Below, piece after piece: positions 50,441 to 61,521 of a stretch of DNA of 64,000 nucleotides. The notes under the pieces were generated by a model that was not told the origin of the DNA, did no database searches, and saw nothing but the letters and a program-made list of their open reading frames with translations. This DNA comes from Epiperipatus broadwayi (lineage: Eukaryota; Onychophora; Udeonychophora; Euonychophora; Peripatidae), in NCBI GenBank assembly GCA_028023455.1, contig JAQFVV010012400.1, forward strand, positions 17,045,490 to 17,109,489, written 5' to 3'. The position numbers and the translations under genes are program-made. Numbering within the stretch: position 1 is the stretch's first letter; each line of letters begins with the position of its first letter.

Positions 50441-53400
50441 GATCCCCATAATTGGTCAAAAGGACATATACAATGAGTCCTTAGTTATAAACCAAAAGCA
50501 ACAATACCCATCCATTTTGAAAGATTCAAATAATGATTACTGGAGAAAACATGCTTCCCTTACATACTATCATTTTAAAACAAAATTTCAAACATTCCTA
50601 ACCCAAACTTGCCCCTTTTTTATTTGGACATTATGTTGAACATCATGGAATTACTGAATCTGATATTGTCCTCAAGTTAAACAGTATTCCTGATAATATG
50701 CATCCAGGATCTCATGCAATACCTAAATTCCTGCTTAACCATCTCAACCAATTCACAATTCCAATAATTCACAATTTAATTAATCATTTATCCAAACAAA
50801 TACACATAATTCCAGAACTTTATCCTACCTCTGTTTCCCTTCCTTAAAAAAATATTATTCCTTCCCCCTTGGACGATCTTAGACTCATATCCACAACTCC
50901 ATTCCTTATCAAAATAGTTGAATTTCTTCTTAATCATTCCGTCTCCCTTCATTATCAAAATTTCAGTTTGCAAAAAAAGATTCGGCTACTTCATCAGCAA
51001 CTATTCTGCTGTTTAAAGTAATAATAGACCACATTAAGCAATGTAAAAAAACAGAACCCATTGCTGTGCAATTGGATATGAGGTCTGCATTCGACTCAGT
51101 TCCTATACCGAAACTACTACAACTACTTCAGGAATATAATATATCAATACCATTCCTCTACATACTGGAAAATCTACTTATAAATTGAGAAGTTTGCATA
51201 ACTCTCAATAGAAAAATACTCCCTGGATTTCATTCACATAATTCTATTCCTCAAGGCTCTCTTCTTAGTTCTCTTCTCTTCACAACTTATATCAATCCCC
51301 TTCTTTTGGAAATAAAAAGCAAAATCACAGGAATATATATTCCTATAATTAACCAAACCATTAATCACATCTCCTATATTGATGACTTAGTTATTTTTCT
51401 CCCATCAAAAAAAAAACTCCTTCCCTTACTTGACCCTGTATTTAATAATTATACTAACAATTTTTCAATTCATTTTAATAAAAACAAATCTACTTGGAAT
51501 ATTCTTATAAGTAAGGCCATTCCTTCCAATTTTTCATCTACTCCTCATAAATTTTTAGGTTTCCCAATGCATCTTTCATATAATGCAATGAAAACTGTTA
51601 TTCAAAATCATCTTATTGTTTCAGTAGAATGCACCATCAATGCATTATTCAAAAGATATCTTTCAATATATGCACTAAGGCATCACTAATCAACCTTTTA
51701 ATATTTCCAAACACTTTTTAGCAAAAATCTTTTATTAACCTATATTCATGCACAATTTTACGTTTCGACTTCCTACAGTTTCTTCAGAACTATGATATAA
51801 TAAACAACACAAAATAAAATACATAACTATATAAATAATACTATAAACATATAAACATTAAAATTAATAAAAACATAAAATATAACAAAACATAATAAAA
51901 CTGAAATAAATATAATCAAACCCATTTTTTTATTTTTTAAAAAATAAAAATGGATAAGTAAAAAGATTACAATATTTATAGTTTTTAGATATTAAAAAAA
52001 AATATTATTAATAACAGAAGAATGAATAAGAAAATAATAGATATTTAATGATTTAAATATTAAAAAGAATATTAAATGAATTAAGATTGAACTAAGAATT
52101 ATATGGAAATAAAATTATTAAAGTATTTTATTAAGGTGGACTAATAAAACTAAAGTTTAGTAATTAGAAGATTATATAAAAAAGAATAATATAGTTAAAT
52201 TAATAGTTGTTCATGAATACGTATGTATATCGGGAATACATATGTGTAATTTATATTTATTTTGTATATTTTATTTTATATTAACTGGATTATTTTATTT
52301 AGGTTTGATTATATTTATTTCAGTTTTATGTTTTATTATACTTTATGTTTTTATTGTTTACATTTTTTATGGTATAATTTATATAGTTATGTATTTGATT
52401 TATGTTGTTTATTATATCGTAGCTCTGAAGAAGACTGCAGGACAGTTGAAATGTAAAATTGTGCATGAATATAGGTCAATAAAAGGTTTTTGCTAAAAAG
52501 TGTTCAGAGTAGTAGATAAATTGTATTTATAGAAAATATTACAGCAAATTGAAGGAATTGTTGAATTTGGTAATATTTTAATATTTCCTAAAATTAATTA
52601 TTTTTTACCCATTATTAAATTTACTCCTTAATTTAAAAAAAAAAACAACAAAAAAACTACCTTATCACCAAACTAATTTGGAATAAAAAAGTAGTCATAA
52701 GCATAAGAAATATGCAAAAACATATTAAATTCAATGGTCTCTCATTACATGGCATTTCTATATTTTATCTTCTGAGAGCCATTAATGAAATGACTAAACT
52801 AATTAGTTTTTCCCAAGTCTTAATAGTATAATTCCTGATAACTCTACTAACACTCCACTATCTATTAACAATAATTTTATCAAAACCTTAATAATTCTCA
52901 TAAGTAAACACATTATTCTTGCACATAATCTATTTCTGAATAAAATTAACTATTGGCAAACATATGAAATTAAAAATAATAATAATATATCAAATAATAG
53001 ACTATCTTTTTTATTATGTACTAACAAATACAGTATATTATAAAAAAATTCAGATATTGGCACCTTGAATCCAAATATCTGGCCGTCTCAATAAAAATAA
53101 ATGCCAAAGCACTATCTACTAATTATTTTCTCTTCTACAAGTGACACTTCACAGATATAGATCTATTATGTGTCCTCTGTCATAGAAATGAAGAAACAGA
53201 ACACTTTCTTATGGATTATTCATCACTTCTTCCTTATCATACTCTTATCACTAACATGACTCATTCAAATTCATTAACAATCAACAAACTCATAAAATAT
53301 ATATGAAGTAGACTTTTTTCCAATATAAAAATTATCACATTCATTCTTTTCACACACTGGTTTGTAAGATGCTATCTAAGATTTCATCCCCATTTCATAA

Positions 53401-53690
53401 TACTAAATCATTCTTTCTAAAAAAATTAAATAACATTAAACCAGAGATCAAAACCATGCACCAGCTGATATTTTTGTAGCTACATGGAATCTGATCTCAT
53501 TAACAATAATCCAGTGACTTGGCTATTAAATATAGTAATTAATATGCATTAGATATATTGATTATTGCTCAATTATATGAGCATCTATCTTATTGCTTTT
53601 CTGCTTGAAATCTTTGTTTTAATAAGACTTGTAAATAATCTCAGTGTATATAGTAAACTTAATAAAATTAATTTAAAACTTAAAAAAGTG
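50440..53690 (+). pseudogene. Non-LTR retrotransposon fossil (clade uncertain, R2/R4-like)
   Basis: Plus-strand RT blocks: HPGSHAIPKFLL (about 50705), AVQLDMRSAFDSVP (51070), NSIPQGSLLSSLLF (51243), and the catalytic SYIDDLVIF within the open stretch 51306-51689. After an 867-bp insertion the element resumes. At about 53160-53235 it reads MCPLCHRNEETEHFLMD, a Cys-Cys-His-type knuckle whose final cysteine appears replaced by tyrosine, as in the C-terminal region of site-specific-type LINEs. Several stops break it. The 3' end is near 53690, A-rich. The nuclease type cannot be decided by eye. Confidence 0.8.
51709..52575. mobile_element. Foldback element, group C, inserted in the LINE
   Basis: Arms of about 100 bp: ACACTTTTTAGCAAAAA... 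(51710 onward) is mirrored by ...GCTAAAAAGTGT (to about 52504), both containing CCTATATTCATGCACAATTT. The perfect 13-bp duplication TTTTAATATTTCC lies at 51696-51708 and 52576-52588. Each arm has a CTGAAGA ... GAAA(C/T)GTA pattern on opposite strands, recalling hammerhead cores. The flanking helix I does not pair, so I treat these as remnants only. Confidence 0.75.
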
Positions 53691-54083
53691 CTTCTATTTA
53701 TTTTCTTTATCTTTTAAACATGCAGGAATTTCCTCAAAAAGTAAGATCAAAAGGGAAAATGTTAAAAATGATATACTTATAACATGATGAGGAATTCACA
53801 ACTGATGGTAAATGTCTTACTCCTGAGAATGTTGAACCCATGTGTTTTATCTTGTATTAAAAATGAATTTTATGATTAATAAAGCATCAATACACTTGTA
53901 AGTATCTCAAATACAATATACCCAAAAACTCTTTAAAATTACATCAGTTAATATTAGATAATGTTGATTCATCTATTTCCATTCTAGTCAACTATGCAAG
54001 GCATGTAATGCTGGAAAGCAATTCAATAGTACTCTTAGTTTCTGGGTAATTGATCTTATGGAAGAGTCTTATTGCATTTCACT
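53691..54083. other. Filler
   Basis: A+T-rich, no supported feature. Confidence 0.5.
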
Positions 54084-54322
54084 CATTTACTAATTAGGCA
54101 AAACTCTCACTATACAGTAGTGCCACCCTGTGCTAACCAGAGTAATCAATGATGGGTGCTGAACTGAATTCAGACCCATATAACTATATAAGCTATTGAG
54201 CTTAGATTGAAAATACTTTTGTGTTTTCAATTTCATTCTCATAGTTTTATAGTTAAGTAGAGATAAAAGGTGGTCGCTAGAGGGTTGCATTAGATCCTAA
54301 GATCTAGGTGCAGTGCTCTCAG

Positions 54323-54381
54323 ATCCAAAGCTCCTCACTGACGAAGGCCACAAGCCAGAAACTAGTCTGGGGATATTGGAT
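54323..54381 (+). ncRNA. Hammerhead ribozyme, unit 1 of group B
   Basis: Outer strand ATCCAA, loop AGC, inner strand TCCTCA, core CTGACGA, helix II centre GGC-CACAA-GCC, core GAAA, C-TA-G, GTC (cleavage expected after 54367), then TGGGGA, TA, TTGGAT. Outer helix I has 6 of 6 pairs; inner has 6 of 6 including one U-G. The first pair of helix II is A-A, which may weaken it. Confidence 0.8.
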
Positions 54382-54780
54382 GAGTAGGCATTGGATAGGG
54401 ATTTTATGCACAAACCTTCTGGCATCCATTGATTACTCTGGTTAGCACAGGGTGGCACTACTGTATAGTGAGAGTTTTGCTTTGTTTATAAACAATTATG
54501 TGCTAGTATACGAGATAGTGATCATGTGATGCTTAATGGTTTGACACCAATCCTACCTAATATGATAGTGGTGGCTATGGTTGTTAAAGAGCCAAAAACA
54601 CCAAAATGTATGGGTGCTGAACTGAGTTCAGACCCATATGACTATATAAGCTATTGATCTTAGATTGAAAATATTTTTGCGTTTTCAATTTCATTCTTAT
54701 AGTTTTATAGTTAAGTAGAGATAAAAGGTGATTGCTGGAGGGTTGCATTAGATCCTAAGATCAAGGTGTAGTGCTCTCAG

Positions 54781-54838
54781 ATTCAAAGCTCCTCACTGAC
54801 GAAGGCCACAGCCAGAAACTAGTCTGCGGATATTGAAT
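54781..54838 (+). ncRNA. Hammerhead ribozyme, unit 2 of group B
   Basis: Same plan as unit 1: ATTCAA, AGC, TCCTCA, CTGACGA, GGC-CACA-GCC, GAAA, C-TA-G, GTC (cleavage after 54824), TGCGGA, TA, TTGAAT. The outer helix has changed on both sides (CCAA/TTGG to TCAA/TTGA), keeping the pairing. Inner helix has one mismatch. The distance between the two cut sites is 457 bases, the predicted monomer. Confidence 0.8.
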
Positions 54839-55217
54839 GAGTAGGCATTAGATAGGAATTTTATGGACATAGCTTCTGGCATCCATTGATTACTCTGGTT
54901 AGAACAGGGTGGCACTACTGTATAGTGAGAGTTTTGCCTTGTTTATAAACAATTTATGTGCTAGTATAAGAGATAGTGATCATGTGATGTCATTTACTAA
55001 TTATTTATTTCATAATCATTCAAAATAATAATGGTCTAACAATAGTAATATATTTTACAAATCTCAATTATGAGAAAACCAGTTACTGGTGTGCACTGTT
55101 AAGTGGAAATAAAAATGTCTTTATTGCTTAAAGATAAAAATAACTTAAGTATTACAGCAAAATGAATTAAGATTGCAAGATAAATTTTCCATTTTTCTTC
55201 TAGTATACAGATATTAT

Positions 55218-55957
55218 TGGATAAATCAAGCTGCTATATCCGCAAGTATGACTGTGCGGTCAGCAAATAACTATATACAATAAGGCTCACTAGATTTTAC
55301 ATAATCTGAATAGCGAATAGTCTGCAAGGCTCTATCTCCACAGTTCGCTAATGTTCAATTCCCACGCTGTTCTCTTGCAATGAATGCTTTGCAATGGATG
55401 CTCTGCAACGGATGCTCTGCAATGGATACTCTCCAACGAATGGTCTATAATGGATGCTCTGCAACGGATGCTCTCCAACGAATGCTCTGCAATGGATGCT
55501 CTGCAATGAATGCTCTCAATATCTCTGCTGCGGTCTCCCCATCTCTGTGGGCTCTTTCAGCTACACCCATGGACTACCTTTCCACTGGCGCTGGTCATTA
55601 ACCGCAAGCACTGACGTGAGATACCTCTACTGTAGTTGTAATCACTGCCTACTCAAATACTGCCCTGCGTAGTTCTTACCCAGTCTTTTTATCGCTTTCT
55701 GATAACTGCAACAATTAATACACCATCCAATAAGGTATCGTCTCTTATCTAGAAATATTTGCAATCAGCAAATATCTCTAGGAATTGTCAATCGCCATTA
55801 CGTCAATGCCTTAATTAAATTCCACAGTTATTAGCGCGCGATCTAAAAACAACCTCTCAAATAAATTCTAGTTTTTCTGGAGTGCACAAACATGTCTGCC
55901 ATTTTTACAAAATACTACACAAGCCTATATTGATTCAAAGTGATCATATGACTAGCA
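55218..55957 (-). mobile_element. Probable LTR with adjacent polypurine tract
   Basis: On the minus strand a purine run (TTTTTGAGGGGGAGAA, 55958-55976) directly precedes TGCTAGTCATATG, as a polypurine tract precedes a 3' LTR. The block ends ATTTATCCA, giving TG...CA. A TATA-like ATAAAAAG lies inside. The region is clearly richer in G+C than its flanks. It contains the 14-bp minisatellite. No TSD can be checked because the internal region and 5' LTR are missing. Copia or Gypsy is undecided. Confidence 0.5.
55384..55524. repeat. 14-bp minisatellite, about 10 units
   Basis: Tandem units of ATGCTCTGCAAYGG with variants (ATGCTCTCCAACGA, ATGGTCTATAATGG). The short open frames over it are artefacts of the repeat. 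Confidence 0.9.
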
Positions 55958-55976
55958 ATTCTCCCCCTCAAAAAAA

Positions 55977-57433
55977 CAACAACTATTTATATGTTTTTTT
56001 AATGTGTCATTCATTTACTGATTCTGTTCTTTTATCAACATGCTTTTCAGATATTATATATATATATAAATCTGATCAAATGCTTTTTATTCATTTTACT
56101 TGGTATTCTCAAAAGTATTTGCAAGCCCACAGTTTGAAAGCATTATTATTAAATTTTGCAGTATACAACATTCACATCCGTAAACCCTCATCAAAAGTAT
56201 AACTTTTTACAGCAACTTTATCCAGTTCCAGATAAGTTTATCTGATTTCACTCAATTTTTGTATTTTTTTCATTAGTTTCTCAGACCTTCTTAATGAGAG
56301 ACTTAGGGAAGTGTTTTCTCAAGACTGTTAGCTTTTTCCCAGCAATAGTAAATACACAAAAACTTTCATCATAACTAGATTTTTAACTGTAAGTTTAATT
56401 TCAAACAAAGATTTCTTTAAAAAGCAATGGGATATATAGTCAAAATAATGAAATGTATTGTTATAATAATCAGCGCAGTACACATAAATTTCTTCTTGTT
56501 TATTTTTCAATTATTCTGAAATCAGATGTGTATATCTAGAAATTTTCTCTGAATAATTTTCTGCATATTCTAAATTGTTTTTGCATCAAGATTTCTTTCC
56601 TTAATATAGATATATAAATTTATTTTTTTCTAATTTAATTGGCTATAAAAATTCATGTAATTTAATCTTCATCGATTCTTTTTCAAATTCCTATGAAATT
56701 TCTAATGTGATGCCACCAATTCCAATATCCTTATCTTTTGACAATAATCTCAAGACTAATTTGATTTCCTCTTCTACTGAGAGTTCTTCAATAGAGGTTA
56801 AAAATTCAAGTAATTTAATCTGTATCTTCATTGATTTCAAATTCCTATGAAATTTCTGATGCAATGTCACCATTTCCAATATCCTTATCTTTTGATAACA
56901 ATCACAAGACTAATTTGATTTCTTCTTCTTTTGAGGATTCTTCATTAGAGGTATACATTGTCAAAAGTAAATGACATTTTACATCTATTTGATCTCTGTC
57001 ATTTCAACTATAATTTATCAATTGAAATTTTTTAGCAGACTTCTTTACAACTCTAATTTCCTTTTGATCCAACAAATACAGTGAAAGATAATCAAGATTG
57101 TTTTCAGTTTTAATATCTTTGAAAGTTCCTATATGCCTTTAGGAATTTATTCAGTCCCCTTATTCTTTGTGAATGTGATTTTTTCTTTTGCAATTACAAC
57201 TGTATTGATTTTTCTGATTATTTCATTTTATTCAAATGTTTCTCAGAATCCTTTTAAATTATTTATTTCATTTCTTTCCATACCCAATTCATTTGATTTT
57301 GTGCTAATTATATCCAAAATCAATTAGTATGTTCTTTAACTTATAGTTAGTCATAGTTCTTTTTACATTTCAAATAAATTTTTTTTATTATAAAACTAAA
57401 TGAAGTTTTCCAGCATTTGAATACTAAAAATAC
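55977..57433. other. Filler, possibly eroded LTR-element interior
   Basis: If the 55.2-55.96 kb LTR call is right, its internal region would lie here on the minus strand, but I recognise no protein. At 56630-56980 a roughly 180-bp segment is repeated (ATTCCTATGAAATTTCT occurs twice, with CCAATATCCTTATCTTTTGA after each). Confidence 0.4.
56640..56955. repeat. Two direct copies of a ~180-bp segment
   Basis: About 56680-56780 and about 56840-56945 share CAAATTCCTATGAAATTTCT, ATATCCTTATCTTTTGA and ACTAATTTGATTTC with a few changes. The purpose is unknown. Confidence 0.7.
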
Positions 57434-57447
57434 AATTAATTTGATTC

Positions 57448-57792
57448 ACATGATTACCATCTCTATACTAGCACATAATTGTTGTAAACAAAGGGAAAAC
57501 TCTCCATACAGTAGTGCCACCCTGTGCCAAACAGAGTAATCAATGGATGCCAGAAGGCTTGTGCATAAAATCCCTATCCAGTGCCTACTCATCCAATATC
57601 CCCAGACTAGTTTCTGGCCTGTGGCCATCATCAGTGAGGAGCCTTGGATCTGAGAGCACTGCACCTAGATCTTAGGATCTAATGCAACCCTCCAGCAGCC
57701 ACCTTTTAACTCTACTTTACTACTCTGGCATCCATTGATTACTCTGTTTGGCACAGGGTGGCACTACTATATGGAGAGTTTTGCCTTTGTTT
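57448..57792 (-). mobile_element. Retrozyme-like element, group B, single unit
   Basis: The perfect 14-bp duplication AATTAATTTGATTC lies at 57434-57447 and 57793-57806. On the minus strand the element starts AAACAAAGGCAAAACTC, includes GCATTAGATCCTAAGATC, the ribozyme at 57591-57649 and the CATCCATTGATTACTCTG arm, and ends with a GGTAATCATGT tail. The arms near both ends (GTAGTGCCACCCTGTGCCAA and its complement) are inverted. At 345 bp it is the shortest fully bounded member. Confidence 0.88.
57591..57649 (-). ncRNA. Hammerhead ribozyme, best-preserved copy
   Basis: On the minus strand: ATCCAA, loop GGC, TCCTCA, core CTGATGA, helix II TGGCC-ACA-GGCCA (5 of 5 pairs), core GAAA, C-TA-G, GTC, TGGGGA, loop TA, TTGGAT. 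Both helix I segments pair fully (6+6, one U-G). All conserved core positions are present. Helix III is minimal, so the ACTAGT palindrome may favour a dimeric form, as reported for short-helix-III hammerheads in retroelements. Cleavage is predicted after the C of GTC (plus position 57605). Confidence 0.88.
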
Positions 57793-57806
57793 AATTAATT
57801 TGATTC

Positions 57807-60774
57807 TTGCAATCTTCATCAGAAATAATTTAAGATATAGTAAAACTTATTCAATTCAAAGAAGAAGAACAACAACAAAAAAATCAAATTAAATAGTACC
57901 ATTTTTAGTTCAAAATCAAAACAAACTTAAAAAAATATTTATAATATTATATTTAGAATTAAATAATAATAAGTATTTCATTTAAATATAATATTGCAAA
58001 TCTTGATCATAACAATAAATGAATAAATGAGATAGCAATTACACTATGAACAAGTATTCCTTCTTAAATTCAACATACAAATATTTATGATCTCCGCTTT
58101 AAGGTAGATAAATAATTAGATAGAAATACTATATATTTGGTTTATAAGAAAATAAGAGAAAGACTATTGAATATTTATTTTTGGAGTGTAGGATATTGAA
58201 AGAGAATTAGGAGAAAATTGCATGGAGAGCGGAAGAAACTTAAAGGTAAATTGAATGAAAGAGGTAGAGATTTTATGATTAGCTTTTTATAATTAGAAGG
58301 GAATATTAAGATACAAAATGGAATTTATTGAAATAACTTTTATATATGGTTAAAAGAGAGGAAAATAAAATGAATTAATGTGGCAAAAATGACTTATAAT
58401 AAGAAATAAAAAGTAGATGAGTTTATTATGATAAATAATTGTTTCAGGAAAGAATATGGAATTTGGTAACAGAATCTCAGATTATGTAGCCCCACAAAAA
58501 TTTGTGACTTCAATTAGGAAGAAGTTATTCCATACCATATCACATTACAAGAAGAAATAATAATTAATCATCTTAGGTTGTACTTTGCTAATTTTGACCT
58601 ACCTTTAAACAAACACAATTTTTTCTACCATGTCTATTTTGGATGTACATAATTGACTTTAATGAGGTTTTACATCATAAAAACTATAGATGCTTAAAAT
58701 CTCTAACATTAACCCTCTGAAAAATTGCACCTAACAAGTACTTTATCAGATGCATTCTTGATGATTCTTCACTCTAATATTATGAATCCTCCTACTATTG
58801 TTCTTCACTTGATTCAGACTTGTCTGTTTTATAGATATAAAAAGTGATATGCATTTATCACCAAACATTCAATCTCATAATGTTAATATTAAGAACCAAT
58901 AGGACAGTTACTCTTGATTAACTCTTCTAATCTAATTATTTAATTTTTTTTTATATTTAAAATGAATATTCTCAATTTTTATATATAAATATCTGCATTT
59001 GCACTCACATATTATATGAAGGCTTTGTGATATAGTAGCTAGATTTTCCTGTCAAACCCATGACCTAGAATTCAAAATTGAACAGGATTAAACCGGAGAA
59101 TTTTTTCAGATTTCAAATAAGCTTAGGATTTCTTTTTCAGATAATCATCTCAGCTGGCCATCCAATTGTTATTTAATAAATAAATATCAAATTTTTCTAA
59201 ACTAGCTGAATAAAACAAGAAAAGAAAACAGTAAGTATACAGAAATTAGCTAACATAACTAATAATGCTATTTTCATTAATTCCTTTTTGGAAAGCTGCT
59301 GATTAGGTCTTAACTCTACAGTGAAATATTTAAAAATTACTTTATTATTTAATATATATAAACATACACCTGGTACATCCATAATCTGTATTTAAATGCA
59401 GAAAAAACTTGAAAATTTTTTCCGGTTTTCTAAGCACGCAGGATTTTTTTTTTTTTTTAAAGGTTATACCCAAATAATCATCTTATTATCGGTCAGAAAT
59501 TAATCTCCAGTTATTCTTGGCTAAGCATAAAAAAATTGTTAAGAAATTTGAGCAATGTGAAAGATATGACATAAAAAATTCTATAATTCAAACTTTTTTT
59601 AAAAAAAATACTCATCATGCTATCAAGATTTTGTGGCAAACATAATTTCATGTTTTTTGATGGAAATAATCAAGCCAAGTATATATATTTATTTCTCTAC
59701 ATTTGCTAAATACCAAAGCAAATAAAGCATTCAAATACAATAACCAATATTTATTAGGCATGTGATTTTTTTTGATAGCTATTAGCAAAACATTATTAAA
59801 GAAACTTGTAGAGACTGCAAAATGGAAGATAGAATTACCAGGAGCTTTGTTATGTCTTTCAATTGACAGTCATTAACTATATGGTTCATAATTCATGTTT
59901 GCCTGCAATTATATAGATCAGTGGCTGATAAATTCCATTTATGAAGCAGATGAATGAACAAACATGAGTTGTCTTGAATTTGTTGATGAGATTATAGTTG
60001 CATCTAGGAAGAACAAATCCAATGGGTTTATTGTTGGATCTGGAAATAAAAACTTATTTAGAAAATCATAAAAATTTCATTTTTAATCATAATTCTTTGA
60101 TAATAAATTCTTAGTTTAACATCCAAAAGTGGGATCTTGATTTGAAATGATAGGTTTGGATGAAACTATATCTTGAATTATTGGTACATCTGATTTATTT
60201 AACAACCACTTTATATAGTTTCTGTGAAGCAATTTCCCTTTTGATATTTGGTGGAGGAATATATGAAAGAACAGGATGACATGGTGTAGAAGACTTGACT
60301 GTACTAATATATTTGTCATGGTAATATGTGAATATCCAAAAGCTTAGTTTGGTGACTTTTCCTTCTAACAGGAGCACAATATTAACCAGCAGACTATACT
60401 AAATGCTAAAGAAGCTGTTCTTTAAATATTTGCATCAAAACCCAATTAGTACCAGCTAGTTTTGCAAGGAGATTATTCCTAGAAATTAATTTTCATCTCA
60501 CAAATAAATTAATTGCTAATCACAGTGTCTGGAAATAATAAGTACAGTTTTTTTTAAAGATTATAGATTTGTACTTAGCTTTAAAACAAACTATTTGTTT
60601 TAGCATACATTTGTTTATTTAAATTATATGAGAGGGAGGAGTTGTCAAAAGTTAAATCAGATTTTAAAAAGAATAAAAATGAACAGACATGTAAAAAAAA
60701 ACAAGGAAAAATACTACAAAAAATAATTATTTTCATATTTTATTTAGTCAAAAGATAACTTATGATCATATTTC
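57807..60774. other. Filler
   Basis: A+T-rich. Around 58170-58480 the plus strand weakly resembles an eroded LINE C-terminus (TIEYLFLECRILKE), too short to call. Confidence 0.45.
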
Positions 60775-60932
60775 TATATTGGTACTAACTGAAACACACA
60801 GGCTTATTATATACCTATGTTTATATATGTAATATATAGGGTATATGAGCACAGACTTTCGCATGACCCACCACTCTCCACACTATCTCATAACACTGAT
60901 ACACTTGAACACATATATGTTGAAAAGATAAA

Positions 60933-60989
60933 TAATCACCAATATATGTATTTCATGCTAAACCAGCAATCATCAGTTGGTCCAGATTA
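60933..60989 (-). ncRNA. Hammerhead ribozyme, left arm of group A copy 2 (intact core)
   Basis: On the minus strand: outer TAATC, bulge TGG, inner ACCAA, core CTGATGA, helix II TTGCT-GGTTT-AGCAT region, core GAAA, helix III ATA-CA-TAT, A at the cleavage position, TTGGT, GATTA. Inner and outer helix I pair 5+5. The first pair of helix II is U-U. The cleavage triplet would be TAT-A (an NUH type with H=A). Confidence 0.75.
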
Positions 60990-61350
60990 CCATCTCCACA
61001 CATATATGCTATAAGTGCTCAGATATATATTAAGATAGCAAATCCTCATACTTTAATGGACAGGCTTCAATTTACTCCACACTCCAACTCTTCAACTGTC
61101 CATCCAATTGAAAATCTGATGACAGAATGCTCAAAGGCTACCCTAAGGCTGAGATTCTTGTCACACCCATGTTGACCTAAAGTCAATCTGACCCCTCATA
61201 CACAGGACATAATCCATTTAATACAAGGGATGGGCAGACATCTCTACTATGTAATAACTGTGGAGTAGACTGAAGCCTGTCCATTAAAGTATGAGGATTG
61301 GCTATCTTAATATATATCTGAGCACTTACAGCATATATGTGTGGAGATGA

Positions 61351-61405
61351 TAATCTGGACCAACTGATAATTGCTGGTTTAGCATGAAATACATATATTG
61401 GTGAT
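61351..61405 (+). ncRNA. Hammerhead motif, right arm of group A copy 2 (core G8 to A)
   Basis: The mirror of the left-arm motif with the core CTGATAA instead of CTGATGA. All helices are otherwise the same. Loss of the conserved G should abolish cleavage, leaving one functional candidate per element. Confidence 0.7.
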
Positions 61406-61521
61406 TATTTATCTTTTCAACATATAGGTGTTCAAGTGTATCAGTGTTATGAGATAGTGTGGAGAGTGGTGGCCATGTGAAAGTTTGTGCTCATATACCC
61501 TATATATTATATTGGTACTAA

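Larger units (their letters stand above)
54097..54990 (+). mobile_element. Retrozyme-like element, group B, two direct units plus inverted stub
   Basis: The perfect 13-bp target duplication CATTTACTAATTA lies at 54084-54096 and 54991-55003. Inside, 54097-54152 is an inverted stub (GGCAAAACTCTC...) mirrored at about 54423-54477. Two direct units begin TGGGTGCTGAACTGA at 54153 and 54611, 458 bases apart, and each holds a hammerhead motif and ends with the GATCATGTGATG tail. There is no coding frame. The TSD length fits LINE- or PLE-type insertion rather than a DNA transposon. Head-to-tail units with one ribozyme each are the layout of retrozymes, whose RNA can be cut into monomers and circularised. 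That function here is inference. Confidence 0.85.
60789..61507. mobile_element. Palindromic hammerhead element, group A, copy 2
   Basis: The perfect 14-bp duplication TATATTGGTACTAA lies at 60775-60788 and 61508-61521. The arms (about 60829-61090 and 61258-61507) are close to perfect inverted repeats, from TATAGGGTATATGAGCAC to the GACAGGCTTCAAT / ACTGAAGCCTGTC region, around a unique centre of about 170 bp. The element has two hammerhead motifs on opposite strands. It is non-coding; short frames here are by-products of the palindrome. Inverted pairs of pseudo-LTRs are known in Penelope-like elements, which this resembles. Confidence 0.85.

Noticed and set aside
55380-55672. Open frames MNALQWMLCNGC and similar
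   Set aside because: They arise from the 14-bp tandem repeat, not from a gene.
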